Source: Aeromicrobium endophyticum (GTDB taxonomy: Bacteria; Actinomycetota; Actinomycetes; Propionibacteriales; Nocardioidaceae). Taken from it: DNA of 64,000 nucleotides. The notes below the pieces were generated by a model. It saw nothing but the letters and a program-made list of their open reading frames with translations, was not told where the DNA came from and did not search any database. The stretch spans positions 62,001 to 126,000 of the forward strand of contig NZ_QUBR01000003.1 in assembly GCF_003586285.1 (NCBI RefSeq), in the 5' to 3' direction. Both the position numbers and the translations under genes were made by a program. Shown in pieces: positions 1 through 8,245 of this stretch (its first letter is position 1; every line of letters starts with the position of its first letter).

Positions 1-671
1 ACCTCTGTACCCGTGCCAAGGACCACGTTCAGCACGCCAGCGGGGAGTATGTCTGCCGCGAGTTCGGCGAGCATCAAGGTGGTCAGCGGCGTGAGCTCGG
101 ACGGTTTGAGGACGACGGTGTTACCGGCTGCCAGCGCCGGCGCGATCTTCCACACCGCCATCATCAGCGGGTAGTTCCATGGAGCGATGGCTCCGACGAC
201 GCCGAGGGGCTCTCGGCGCACGATGGACAAGTGGCCTCGGACGTACTCGCCCGGGGCGGGTGTCTGGGCGGTTCTGCACGCCCCGGCGAAGAAGCGCAAC
301 GCGTCGGACGCGCCGAGGATCTCCTCGGCAGCCACAGCGATCGGCTTGCCACCGTTCAGGGACTCGAGCTGGACGAGCGTGTCGGCATGGGCGTCGATCG
401 CGTCCGCCAGACGAAGCAGGTGGCCTGCTCGTTCGGCCGCGGTCGTCCTCGCCCATTGGTGTTGCGCCCTTGTCGCGGCGTCGACTGCGCGATGGACGTC
501 TTCCGCACCACCAAGGGCGCAGGCGCCGAGGGATGTGCCATCGGCCGGGTTGACCAGCTGCGCGGAGGGCCCCGTGGTGGGTGTGAATCGATTGTCGATG
601 AAATGGGTGCGCGGTAGTCGCACGGCTCTCGCTCTCGCCGCGCGAAGCTCGGTGCTGTCGTGGTCAGTCAT
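1..671 (-). CDS. Aldehyde dehydrogenase, N-terminal part (runs off window start)
   Basis: Reading the minus strand from ATG at 671 gives an open frame to base 1, about 223 residues of an NAD(P)-dependent aldehyde dehydrogenase. The fold markers are a substrate/cofactor segment LESLNGGKP and the motif APWNYP near residue 160, followed by LKPSELTP, which binds the cofactor phosphate. The catalytic Glu and Cys would lie beyond the window edge, so activity cannot be judged. It resembles betaine- and aminobutyraldehyde-type enzymes, but substrate class is a guess. It follows the amino-acid transporter genes on the same strand after a 465-base gap that carries an operator-like palindrome, so it probably has its own regulated promoter. 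Confidence 0.88.
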   Translation of the reverse strand, partial: MTDHDSTELRAARARAVRLPRTHFIDNRFTPTTGPSAQLVNPADGTSLGACALGGAEDVHRAVDAATRAQHQWARTTAAERAGHLLRLADAIDAHADTLVQLESLNGGKPIAVAAEEILGASDALRFFAGACRTAQTPAPGEYVRGHLSIVRREPLGVVGAIAPWNYPLMMAVWKIAPALAAGNTVVLKPSELTPLTTLMLAELAADILPAGVLNVVLGTGTE

Positions 672-1136
672 GGAGGTGCTCCTGGTGTTGGGTGCCGCGA
701 GCTCGGCGTGAGGAATGTCTGGGCTGGGTCGCGTCGGCGCGACACCGAGACGAGGGATCGCAGCGGTGGTGAGCGCGTAGCGGCGCAACCGTCGAGTCAT
801 GAGTAAGGCAGGTGTTGCCTGGCTCGTGAAGGACGTTCAGGTCTGCCGGACTTCAAATGTACGCACTCGAATATTTGAAGTCAATGATGAGGATCCTTGC
901 GGGGGAGGGGGTTCGCCGGGCACGTGCAGTGGACGTCCGTGCTGTCTCCCGCCGGACCTTCCGATGGTGCGAGTCGACCAACGTGTCGGCGAGCGGCGTC
1001 GGAGGTCTGTTCAGCGGTCGGCGCCTGGCGCGGCGCCGACCATCACGGCCACGAGGTGAGGCGGCCGCGGCTGGTGAGTCGCTCGTCAGGGTGCTGACGC
1101 GTGGCAGATCGGCGGGGGACCAGCAGCGTCCCGCGG
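672..1136. other. Intergenic region without a gene
   Basis: This 465-base gap separates the aldehyde dehydrogenase start from the stop of the transporter ATPase. Only implausible out-of-frame ORFs are present. The middle becomes AT-rich around 850-890, where a perfect inverted repeat sits (listed separately). It is best read as the promoter region of the aldehyde dehydrogenase. Confidence 0.6.
849..882. promoter_or_regulatory. Operator-like inverted repeat
   Basis: GACTTCAAAT at 849-858 and ATTTGAAGTC at 873-882 are perfect 10-base inverted arms separated by 14 bases. The right half includes TCGAATATTTGAAG (867-880), which resembles the GAATATTC elements at 4944-4951 and 6972-6979. It lies about 180 bases upstream of the aldehyde dehydrogenase start. 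I infer it is bound by the GntR-Cache regulator encoded at 5082-6587. Confidence 0.6.
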
Positions 1137-1907
1137 TCAGGCGGAGACGCGCGCAAGGAACTGACGGGTGCGGGGATGCTGTGGGTTGCCGATGACCTGC
1201 CCCGGTGAGCCGGATTCGATGATGCGCCCTCCGTCCATGAACACGACCTCGTCGGCCACCTCCTTCGCGAAGGACATCTCGTGCGTGACCACGACCATCG
1301 TCATGCCGTCTCGTGCCAGCTCGGTCATCACCTGCAGGACGTCGCCGACGAGCTCGGGGTCAAGTGCGCTCGTCGGTTCGTCGAAGAGCATGACGCGTGG
1401 CTTCATCGCCAACGCTCGTGCGATGGCGACACGCTGCTGTTGGCCGCCGGACAGGCGCGCGGGGTACTGGTCGACTTTCTCGCTCAGTCCGACTCGTTCA
1501 AGAAGTTCACGTGCCGTCTGGCGGGCCTCCTTGCGAGGCACGCCCTTCACCTGCACCGGACCTTCCGCGACGTTCTCCAGCACGGTTCGATGCGGGAACA
1601 GGTTGAAGCGCTGGAACACCATGCCGATGTCTGCGCGCTGGGCGGCGAGAGCATGTTCGCGGAGCTCGTGGAGCGTGCCGTCGACCTCGCGATACCCGAT
1701 GGGCTCGCCGTCGACCCAGATCTCGCCCTCGTCCATCGTCTCGAGCCGGTTGATGCACCGGAGGAAGGTGCTCTTGCCGGCGCCGGAAGCGCCGAGCAGG
1801 ACCACCACCTTGCCGCGCTCGACCGTCAGGTCGATGCCGCTGAGCACCTCGTTGGTTCCGTACCTCTTCCGGACGCCGATGGCGCGGACGATGATGTCGT
1901 CATTCAC
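1137..1907 (-). CDS. Polar amino-acid ABC transporter ATPase
   Basis: A 256-residue single-domain ATPase of the GlnQ/HisP type that powers import of a polar amino acid or related compound at the cytoplasmic face of the membrane. Walker A is GASGAGKST (39-47), the Q-loop Gln is near 99, the signature LSGGQ is at 152-156, Walker B VMLFDEP at 172-178, and the H-loop His near 209, so all catalytic parts are intact. The ATG at 1907 overlaps the permease stop by four bases (1904-1907), showing translational coupling. It is the last gene of the hydrolase-SBP-permease-ATPase operon. Confidence 0.95.
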   Translation of the reverse strand: MNDDIIVRAIGVRKRYGTNEVLSGIDLTVERGKVVVLLGASGAGKSTFLRCINRLETMDEGEIWVDGEPIGYREVDGTLHELREHALAAQRADIGMVFQRFNLFPHRTVLENVAEGPVQVKGVPRKEARQTARELLERVGLSEKVDQYPARLSGGQQQRVAIARALAMKPRVMLFDEPTSALDPELVGDVLQVMTELARDGMTMVVVTHEMSFAKEVADEVVFMDGGRIIESGSPGQVIGNPQHPRTRQFLARVSA

Positions 1908-2860
1908 GACGTGATCTCCTCAGCCCTACGGACGGGCGGGGTGTAGAGGGACTTGCCGACCCGGGTGAGCAGCGCCCGTGAGCCGCCCCCGTCTCGGGTG
2001 GATGCGTTGTACCGGCGTTCGAGGAAGTACTGCCCGACGTTGGCGATGCTGACGATGACCATGTACCACACCGATGCGGCGAACAGTGCCTCGATGATGG
2101 CAAGGTCGCGCGAGGACAAGTTCTGTGCGGCCTTGGTGACCTCGACGAATCCGATGACTGAAGCCAGCGACGTGGCCTTGATCATGTTGATGGCATTGTT
2201 GCCCGTAGGCGGCACGATGACGCGCATCGCCTGGGGGAGGACGACCCGTCGCAGGATCTGCCCCGGCGTCATCCCCAACGACTGAGCGGCTTCTTTCTGT
2301 CCCGGGTCCACGCTGTTGAGGCCGGCGCGCACGATCTCAGCCATGTAGGCGCTCTCGTTCAGTGCCAGTCCCAGGAGAGCGGCGACGAACGCCGTCACCA
2401 GGACATTCGAGGACTGATCGACGATGTCGACCGTGGTGAACGGGATGCCGATCGTGATGCGCGGATAGATCAGGGCGATGTTGTACCAGAGAAGGATCTG
2501 CACGAGTACCGGTAGCCCGCGGAACAACCAGGTGTAGGCGAATGCGACCCAGCGCAGCACTGGGTTCGGTGACAGTCGCATCAACGCGACACCCACGCCG
2601 ATGACGACGGCGATGACCTGCGCGACGAAGGCGAGCTTCACGACGTTCCACACTCCCTCGAGCATGGTGTCGGACGTCATCTGCGTCGGAATGATCGCCC
2701 AGTCGACTTGGCCTCGGGAGATGGAGTAGCCGAGCAGGACGACGCCCGCGACGACGAGGACACCTGAGAGCGCTCGGCCCCAACGCTTGATGGCGACCTT
2801 CGGCATCAGGGTCGTGGGTTGACGATCCGCCGTCATGGTGTCGGCCTCGGTCGCTCCCAT
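1904..2860 (-). CDS. Polar amino-acid ABC transporter permease
   Basis: A membrane permease of the HisMQ/GlnP family, 318 residues with several hydrophobic segments. The conserved cytoplasmic EAA-type loop is visible ([15 protein letters not shown] followed by KEAAQSLG), the part that contacts the ATPase. I chose ATG at 2860 because it begins one base after the binding-protein stop; the open frame extends much further upstream but only as a shadow of that gene. ATG at 2836 (MTADRQP) is an alternative start. The N-terminal tail before the first helix is about 30 residues. Confidence 0.92.
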   Translation of the reverse strand: MGATEADTMTADRQPTTLMPKVAIKRWGRALSGVLVVAGVVLLGYSISRGQVDWAIIPTQMTSDTMLEGVWNVVKLAFVAQVIAVVIGVGVALMRLSPNPVLRWVAFAYTWLFRGLPVLVQILLWYNIALIYPRITIGIPFTTVDIVDQSSNVLVTAFVAALLGLALNESAYMAEIVRAGLNSVDPGQKEAAQSLGMTPGQILRRVVLPQAMRVIVPPTGNNAINMIKATSLASVIGFVEVTKAAQNLSSRDLAIIEALFAASVWYMVIVSIANVGQYFLERRYNASTRDGGGSRALLTRVGKSLYTPPVRRAEEITS

Positions 2861-2861
2861 G

Positions 2862-3824
2862 TCAACCGCCATTGATCGTGGCCTGCTCGACCGCGCCGCT
2901 CGTGACGTCCCACGTGTCCATGATCTTCGTGTACGTTCCGTCGTCGATGAGGCTCTGGAGCGAAGCCTGTAGGGCGTCCCGAAGCTCGGTGTTCTTCTTG
3001 GCGACGCCGATGCCGTACGGCGCTCCGCTGATGGGCTCCTGGTCGACGACCTCGAACAGCTTGCCGCCACCGGCGGTCTGCGCCGTGTAGGCAGCTGCGG
3101 CCAGATCTGCCAGGAGGGCGTCGACGCGCCCAATCTGCAGCTGGGTCTGGTTCTGGGGCAGGCTGTCCGTCGCAGTGATCTCGAGCGGATCGTTGCCGTC
3201 ATCGGTGCACGCAGTCGACTGCTGCTTGGCAAACTCTTCCTGCGTGGTGCCGGTCACGACGACGACCTTCTTGCCGCACAGATCGTCGGTCGTCGTGATG
3301 CCCTTGGGGTTTCCCTTCTGGATCATGATGCTGATGCCGGACTGGAAGTAGTCGATGAAGTCGATCTTGGCCTGGCGCTCCTTGGTGTCGTTCATCTCCG
3401 AGATGGTCGTGTCGACGCGGCCGGTCTGCAGGCTCGTGATCACGGAGTCGAAGGCCATGTCCTTGTACTCGACCTTGAGGCCCAGTCGATTGCCGATGGC
3501 GGTGATGAGGTCGACCTCGAAGCCGACGGGGGTCTTGTTGTCGGGGCCGTAGAAGTTGTTGGGCGGGGAGCCGACGTACGACCCGATCGTCAGCGATCCC
3601 TTGGATTTGACGTCACCAGGAAGGGTCTCGGTCAGTGCCGAGTCTGGCGCGACTGCGACGACGATGTCCGATGCGTCCGGGATCCCAGCAGCGGCGGACT
3701 CCTTGTCCTTCGGCGCGGCGGATCCGCTGTCTTCACCACCATCGCAAGCGGCGGCGGTGAACGTCAGCAGGGCTGCGACCGAGATCGCGGCGGCTCGACG
3801 AGACAGTCGAGAGGTGCGGTTCAT
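2862..3824 (-). CDS. Amino-acid ABC transporter substrate-binding lipoprotein
   Basis: A family-3 extracellular solute-binding protein, 320 residues. The N-terminus has Arg residues, a hydrophobic stretch and a lipobox ending TAAAC (Cys27), so it should be lipid-anchored outside the membrane. The body shows SBP family-3 features: GSLTIGSYVG at the start of the mature domain, VGFEVDLITAIG, and FIDYFQSGISIMIQKG. It lies in the operon with the permease and ATPase. Ligand is not readable from sequence; the asparaginase-type hydrolase directly upstream suggests an asparagine- or aspartyl-containing compound. Confidence 0.93.
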   Translation of the reverse strand: MNRTSRLSRRAAAISVAALLTFTAAACDGGEDSGSAAPKDKESAAAGIPDASDIVVAVAPDSALTETLPGDVKSKGSLTIGSYVGSPPNNFYGPDNKTPVGFEVDLITAIGNRLGLKVEYKDMAFDSVITSLQTGRVDTTISEMNDTKERQAKIDFIDYFQSGISIMIQKGNPKGITTTDDLCGKKVVVVTGTTQEEFAKQQSTACTDDGNDPLEITATDSLPQNQTQLQIGRVDALLADLAAAAYTAQTAGGGKLFEVVDQEPISGAPYGIGVAKKNTELRDALQASLQSLIDDGTYTKIMDTWDVTSGAVEQATINGG

Positions 3825-3910
3825 CTTCTTCTCCTATGGTTTCGTGCTGTCGCACGAGTGCTGCCGTGTTGAAAGACAGATCGATGGGTGAGGGCCGGAT
3901 CGCTTCTCGG

Positions 3911-4876
3911 TCAGTGGTCTGCCGGGTCCTGGGCGATGGTTCGCGGAAGGATGCGGGGTTCTGCGTCGGCAGTGGTCATGACGACGTACTCCGAACCGGC
4001 CTGGCTCGCTGCGGCGCCGTGTCGTCCGTCGGGCGTGAGTGCCAGGACGCGGAGCTCGGCACGGAACGTGTCTGGGAGGCTGGCGGCGTCCTTCAGCATC
4101 TCGACGCACGCCGAGGAAGGTTCGAGCCCGTCGCGGATGAGGTCGACCACCGTGCGAGCTCCGACGGCCCTCATGCTCAGCTCGCCTCTCCCGGTGCAGG
4201 CAGCTCCGGCGATCCGGATGTCGCAGTAGTTCCCAGCGCCGGGCAGGGCGGAATCGCCGACGCGACCGGGATACTTCCAGGGGTAGCCGCTGGTCGAGAC
4301 ACCGACGCACATCTCGCCGTGGTCGTCCAGGGCGATGACGTTGATCGTGCCCCACGGGCCTTCGTGAGGGGCGAGGCGCTCGACGAGCTCAAGAACGGCG
4401 GCGCGGTAGGCCTGGTCGCCTTCAGTCGCTGCCGTGTTCTCTCCTTCGAGAGAACCGTCACCGAACTGAAGGCTCTCGTGCCAGATGCGACGGCTCTCCT
4501 CAGTGAGCAGGTCGGCCGTCTGGAAGCCGCAGTCAGCAGCGAACCGCGCAGCGCCCTCCCCAGCCAGAAGAGCGTGCTGAGGGAGCCTTTCCATCACGGC
4601 TCGGGCGACAGAGATCGGGTTCGGATAGTTCTTCAGAGCAGCCACGGCCCCGAACGCCCGGCTGGATCCCAGCATGATGGAGGCATCGAGCTCCACCTCG
4701 CCCAGCGCGTTCGGGAGGCCGCCGGTTCCGATGTAGTGGTCGGCCAGGTTGTCCTCGCACAGCCGAAGCGCTGCCTCGACGGCGTCCAGCGCGGTCCCGC
4801 CGGCTCGGAGGATCTCGATGCCTGTTGGCAGCCCGACGTCGCTGCGTTCACTGCCGATCATGATGGGCGACGCCAT
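3911..4876 (-). CDS. N4-(beta-N-acetylglucosaminyl)-L-asparaginase-like Ntn hydrolase
   Basis: A 321-residue self-processing N-terminal-nucleophile hydrolase of the isoaspartyl peptidase/glycosylasparaginase family. These enzymes cut the amide of N4-substituted asparagine or beta-aspartyl bonds. Autocleavage should expose Thr177 in GPWGTINV. Downstream VSTSGYPWKYPGRVGDSALPG (broken here: VSTSG, then RVGDS) and CTGRGE match the family's substrate-binding loops, closer to glycosylasparaginase than to plant-type asparaginase. ATG at 4876 is preceded by AAGGA; an upstream in-frame extension (to about 5059) lies in the promoter region and looks spurious. No signal peptide, so it acts in the cytoplasm on imported substrate. 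It heads the transporter operon and is divergent from the GntR-Cache regulator. Confidence 0.88.
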   Translation of the reverse strand: MASPIMIGSERSDVGLPTGIEILRAGGTALDAVEAALRLCEDNLADHYIGTGGLPNALGEVELDASIMLGSSRAFGAVAALKNYPNPISVARAVMERLPQHALLAGEGAARFAADCGFQTADLLTEESRRIWHESLQFGDGSLEGENTAATEGDQAYRAAVLELVERLAPHEGPWGTINVIALDDHGEMCVGVSTSGYPWKYPGRVGDSALPGAGNYCDIRIAGAACTGRGELSMRAVGARTVVDLIRDGLEPSSACVEMLKDAASLPDTFRAELRVLALTPDGRHGAAASQAGSEYVVMTTADAEPRILPRTIAQDPADH

Positions 4877-4941
4877 GGTCAGTCCTTCTTCAGTCGAGGG
4901 AGAGTGAGGCGCACCACGTGCGCGGACGTAACTATACGAAT

Positions 4942-4956
4942 ACGAATATTCAAAAC
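4942..4956. promoter_or_regulatory. GAATATTC operator-like element in divergent promoter region
   Basis: The 205-base gap between the divergent hydrolase (start 4876) and regulator (start 5082) holds a strikingly AT-rich stretch, 4931-4970. It contains the palindrome GAATATTC at 4944-4951 within ACGAATATTCAAA, preceded by a partial repeat TACGAA. Similar elements are at 867-880 and 6970-6979. Autoregulation plus control of the hydrolase/transporter operon by the adjacent GntR protein is the simplest reading. Confidence 0.6.
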
Positions 4957-5081
4957 ACAAGCGAATCTTGGAAATGGAGACCTGAGCCGTCACGGCCCCG
5001 GGAAGTCGTGCCAGTGACGGCGCGTCGAGCTCTCGATGCGTGTGCGAAGATTTGGGCACCGCGAGTCAAGGAGAAGGCGCC

Positions 5082-6587
5082 GTGTCTACCGATCAACCAC
5101 ACGAGATCGCAGCAGAGCCGGCGCTTCGTGCGCAGAGGGTGTTCCTGGGGCGTGTCGACGTGGAAGATTCTTCGGCGGCAGTCGCTCGTCGGTTGCGCAC
5201 CGCCATCGGTCTCGGCTATCTCGGGCACGGGGACAGGCTGCCGCGGGAAGCGGACCTGGCCCGCCAGCTCGGAGTGACGGCCTTCTCGTTGCGTGAGGCG
5301 CTGAGTCATCTGCGGGCTGAGGGATTGATCCTGACCCGGGCGGGAAAGCATGGAGGTAGCTTCGTGCAGCGTCCGACCGAGACCGACTCCATGGCGGGTG
5401 ACGCGTTGATGCGACTCTCCGCAACGGAACTGCGTGACCTCGGAGACTGGCGCACGATGCTCGCGACCCAGGCGGCGTCTCTGGCGGCCAAGCGTGCGTC
5501 GACCTCGACGATCCCGCGCCTGGCGTCTTGTGCGCAGGAGCTGCGTCACGTGACGAGCGCGACCGAGGCGCGCCGGGCGCTCGGTCACTTCCACATGGAG
5601 CTCGCCGTCGCGTCGCAGTCTGCGAGGTTGAGCAGGGCAGAGATGCGGATCCACGAGGAGTTCGACTGGCTGTTGGGGATCACCCTGGACGAGAAAGGTG
5701 CTCGGGAGGAGGCGGCGCGGGCGATGGACGCAGTGATCGAGGCCGTCGCCGGCGAACGGGTGGACGATGCGCGGACGACTGCTCACGACCTCATGGACGC
5801 CATGATCTCCAGGCTCGCGCGGACTCGGATGTCCTTGCTGGCGGGTCAGGCTCGTGATGGTCGAGCGGCCTCCGAGTCCTCGCTCGTCGAGGAGCTGCAG
5901 AGCTTCACGTCGGCCTTCACGGACGCGCTCGCAGAGCTTGCGAGCGATGTAGCTCCCGCCCTTCTCGCCGGTGAGCGCGAGGTTGGAGTCCGGTCTCGTA
6001 CGGCGCGGACCGTCGCTCGGTTGGTCGACCGGCTGGACGCGGCACTCGATGGCGTAGGCATCCTGACCGAGGTGGGTGTCGTTCCCGACCGCCCCTACTA
6101 CATGGCGTGGTGGCAGCGCGACGGCGATGGGGTCTTTGCTCTGGACGATCATCACGTGCTGGACCAGACAAGAGACGACTTCTACAACTACACGGCACTC
6201 GATTACTTCGTCACGCCGCGCTCCGAAGGTCGCCCGTGGGCGATGGGTCCGTACATCGATGTTGGTGGTGTCGACGACTACCTGATCACGATCAGCGTGC
6301 CGATCCGCTCTGATGGTCGCTTCCTGGGCATCGCGGCGGCAGACCTGCGGGTGTCGGCTCTCGAGAAGCGCCTCGCTCCCTGGCTTCTTGCCGTCGACGG
6401 CGAGTGCCTGCTCGTGAATGCAGAGTCTCGAGTCATCGTGTCGAACACGGTGAGCCACCACGTGGGGGATGTCGTCCGGGCCGACGAACGTGGCGTCGAC
6501 GCAGACACGCTCGACTTCCAGTGGCGTCTGGTCCGCGGCGCGGGCTCGTCCTCGACATCTCCCGGCCCGCTGCGCGGCGGCGACTAG
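5082..6587 (+). CDS. GntR/FCD transcriptional regulator with C-terminal Cache-like sensor domain
   Basis: A 501-residue one-component regulator. Residues about 26-97 are a GntR winged helix (READLARQLGVTAFSLREAL, then GLILTRAGKHGGSFV). About 115-250 form the all-helical FCD ligand domain. From about 300 to 480 the sequence is Cache/PDC-like (PYYMAWWQRDGDG near 337, then YFVTPRSEGRPWAMGPYIDVGG and VPIRSDGRFLGIAAADL). No membrane helix separates the parts, so the Cache-like domain should be cytosolic, which is unusual for a fold mostly found outside the membrane. GTG at 5082 is chosen because AAGGAGAAGG lies 5-14 bases upstream; the earlier in-frame start at 5040 lacks one. It is twice the usual GntR length. 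Confidence 0.85.
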   Translation: MSTDQPHEIAAEPALRAQRVFLGRVDVEDSSAAVARRLRTAIGLGYLGHGDRLPREADLARQLGVTAFSLREALSHLRAEGLILTRAGKHGGSFVQRPTETDSMAGDALMRLSATELRDLGDWRTMLATQAASLAAKRASTSTIPRLASCAQELRHVTSATEARRALGHFHMELAVASQSARLSRAEMRIHEEFDWLLGITLDEKGAREEAARAMDAVIEAVAGERVDDARTTAHDLMDAMISRLARTRMSLLAGQARDGRAASESSLVEELQSFTSAFTDALAELASDVAPALLAGEREVGVRSRTARTVARLVDRLDAALDGVGILTEVGVVPDRPYYMAWWQRDGDGVFALDDHHVLDQTRDDFYNYTALDYFVTPRSEGRPWAMGPYIDVGGVDDYLITISVPIRSDGRFLGIAAADLRVSALEKRLAPWLLAVDGECLLVNAESRVIVSNTVSHHVGDVVRADERGVDADTLDFQWRLVRGAGSSSTSPGPLRGGD

Positions 6588-7069
6588 CGGTCGTGCGAGG
6601 GGCGTGCGACGACCTCGGTCGCGACACGGCCCGAGCAGCGTGACACGGGAGGGTCCTTGCGCCGACGTCGGCAGACGTCTTGCGCTTCCCGAGCGTGTCA
6701 CCTCCGTCGTCGACGGCCAGCACACGTGTGAAACCTGAGGTCCAACCGCGCCCTGGGATGAGAGGGACCGCCCGACCGTCGCGGACTGGGCCCAGCCATG
6801 TCGTGATGCTGCCTTCTGTAGGCCTGCGCCGGCGACGATCGCCAGAGGACGGAGCTGCGCGACGGCTCGCGTCTCAGACGCGGGCCAGCGACGACTCCTC
6901 GTTCGCCGCCGATCGTCACATGCACATAATATCGAAATTGCGCCTAAATATATTGACATTGCTTGAATGTCGAATATTCTCGCTGAGACGGGCGTCACAT
7001 CCGGCGCCTGCGAGCGGCTCGCTCGCCGGCGTGGGGCGGCGGACGAGCCCATGACGATCAGGAGAGCAG
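6588..7069. other. Intergenic region without a gene
   Basis: This 482-base stretch follows the GntR-Cache gene and precedes the sugar-type transporter operon. Candidate ORFs in it have no recognisable content. The first 300 bases are GC-rich and featureless to the eye. The last 150 become AT-rich and hold the promoter and operator-like site at 6953-6980. Confidence 0.6.
6953..6980 (+). promoter_or_regulatory. Sigma-70-type promoter overlapping a GAATATTC element
   Basis: TTGACA at 6953-6958 and TATTCT at 6975-6980 are separated by 16 bases, a good vegetative-type promoter for the transporter operon starting at 7070. The palindrome GAATATTC (6972-6979) sits on the -10 box, so a bound protein would block polymerase. 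The site matches the elements at 867-880 and 4944-4951. Confidence 0.6.
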
Positions 7070-8245
7070 ATGCTCAAGTTGTCAGTGGCGAGGCGCACGC
7101 GAGGCCGTGCGGCCATGGCTGTGTGCGGGGCCGCGGTCCTGGCCCTCGCGGCGTGCGGGGCGGGCGAGTCGTCGTCCGGCGCCTCGGGACAGACGTCATC
7201 GTCCGACGTCGACGCCGCCCGGGCGATGGTCCAGAAGTACTCGGCTGCGCTGACGTCGTACCCGGAGGTCGAGCCGGTCAGCGGAGATGTCGCATCCCTG
7301 GCGGGCAAGACGGTCTGGTACGTCCCGATCGGCGCCGCCACTCCCAGCCTCCGCCTGTTCGGCGAGGGCATGGCCAACGCTCTGAGGAACCTCGACGTCG
7401 ACGTTCATGTCTGCGACGGCAAGTTCGTGCCCACTGCGATCGCCGCGTGTCTGGAGCAGGCCGGGAACAGTGGGGCGGAAGCGGTCGTCACCGGGTACTT
7501 CGACTACCAGCTGGTGCCCGCCGCGATCGACGGACTGGTCGCGAAGGGCGTTCCGGTCCTCGTGGCGGGCGCCGCGGCTCCAGAGGGCAAGACCAACACC
7601 CCCCAGCTCGCGTTCGACGACACCACCGAGGCGCAGAACCTGGCCCAGGAGCTGACCGCGGATGCAGTCATCGCCGACAGCGACGGGAAGGCCAATGTCC
7701 TGTACCTCGGGGTCACCGACTCGCCGGCACTGAAGGGCACGGCCGACCACACGGTCGACTTCTTCGCGAAGAGGTGCCCGACGTGCTCGGTGACGCGGCT
7801 CGACTACAACACGGCGAGCATCGACAAGGTCGCGTCCCAGGTCAGCGCGGCGCTGATCAAGGCGCCCAAGACCGACTACATCGTCGCGGAGCTCGACACC
7901 GTGACGCCGCTCGCGGCCAACGGCGCACAGTCGGCCGGCTTCGCGGACAAGGTCAAGTTCGCCGCGACCGGCGCAGACGTCACGTCACTCCAGCGCATCG
8001 CCGCCGGAGACAAGCAGTTCGCCAACACCGGCTTCGGCGGCTTCTACGGCGGGTGGAGGTTTGCTGACGGCATCGTGCGGATGATGACGGGCGGGGTCCC
8101 GGTGAGCGAGGGCGCGGCAGTGCGCGTCTTCACCAAGGACAACATCGGCGGTCTGGACCTGACGCCAGCCGGATTCGCCTCCAACGACTGGTTCGGTGAC
8201 AACTCGTTCGAGAACACCTTCCTCGGTGCGTGGGGCGTGAAGTGA
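7070..8245 (+). CDS. Sugar-type ABC transporter substrate-binding lipoprotein
   Basis: A 391-residue periplasmic-binding-protein-4 (RbsB-like) lipoprotein. The signal peptide ends in LAAC (Cys29) followed by a Ser-rich linker. The ligand domain starts near GKTVWYVPIG, with NALRNLDVDVHVCDG and GAEAVVTGYFDYQLVPAAI typical of the family, whose members bind sugars, autoinducers or other polar molecules. ATG at 7070 has AGGAGA upstream. It opens a three-gene operon (SBP, double ATPase, permease) with overlaps at both junctions. Ligand unknown. Confidence 0.9.
   Translation: MLKLSVARRTRGRAAMAVCGAAVLALAACGAGESSSGASGQTSSSDVDAARAMVQKYSAALTSYPEVEPVSGDVASLAGKTVWYVPIGAATPSLRLFGEGMANALRNLDVDVHVCDGKFVPTAIAACLEQAGNSGAEAVVTGYFDYQLVPAAIDGLVAKGVPVLVAGAAAPEGKTNTPQLAFDDTTEAQNLAQELTADAVIADSDGKANVLYLGVTDSPALKGTADHTVDFFAKRCPTCSVTRLDYNTASIDKVASQVSAALIKAPKTDYIVAELDTVTPLAANGAQSAGFADKVKFAATGADVTSLQRIAAGDKQFANTGFGGFYGGWRFADGIVRMMTGGVPVSEGAAVRVFTKDNIGGLDLTPAGFASNDWFGDNSFENTFLGAWGVK

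Noticed and set aside
4950..7052. 700-codon minus-strand frame opposite the GntR-Cache regulator
   Set aside because: It is a codon-bias shadow of the regulator on the other strand and has no recognisable domain or ribosome site.
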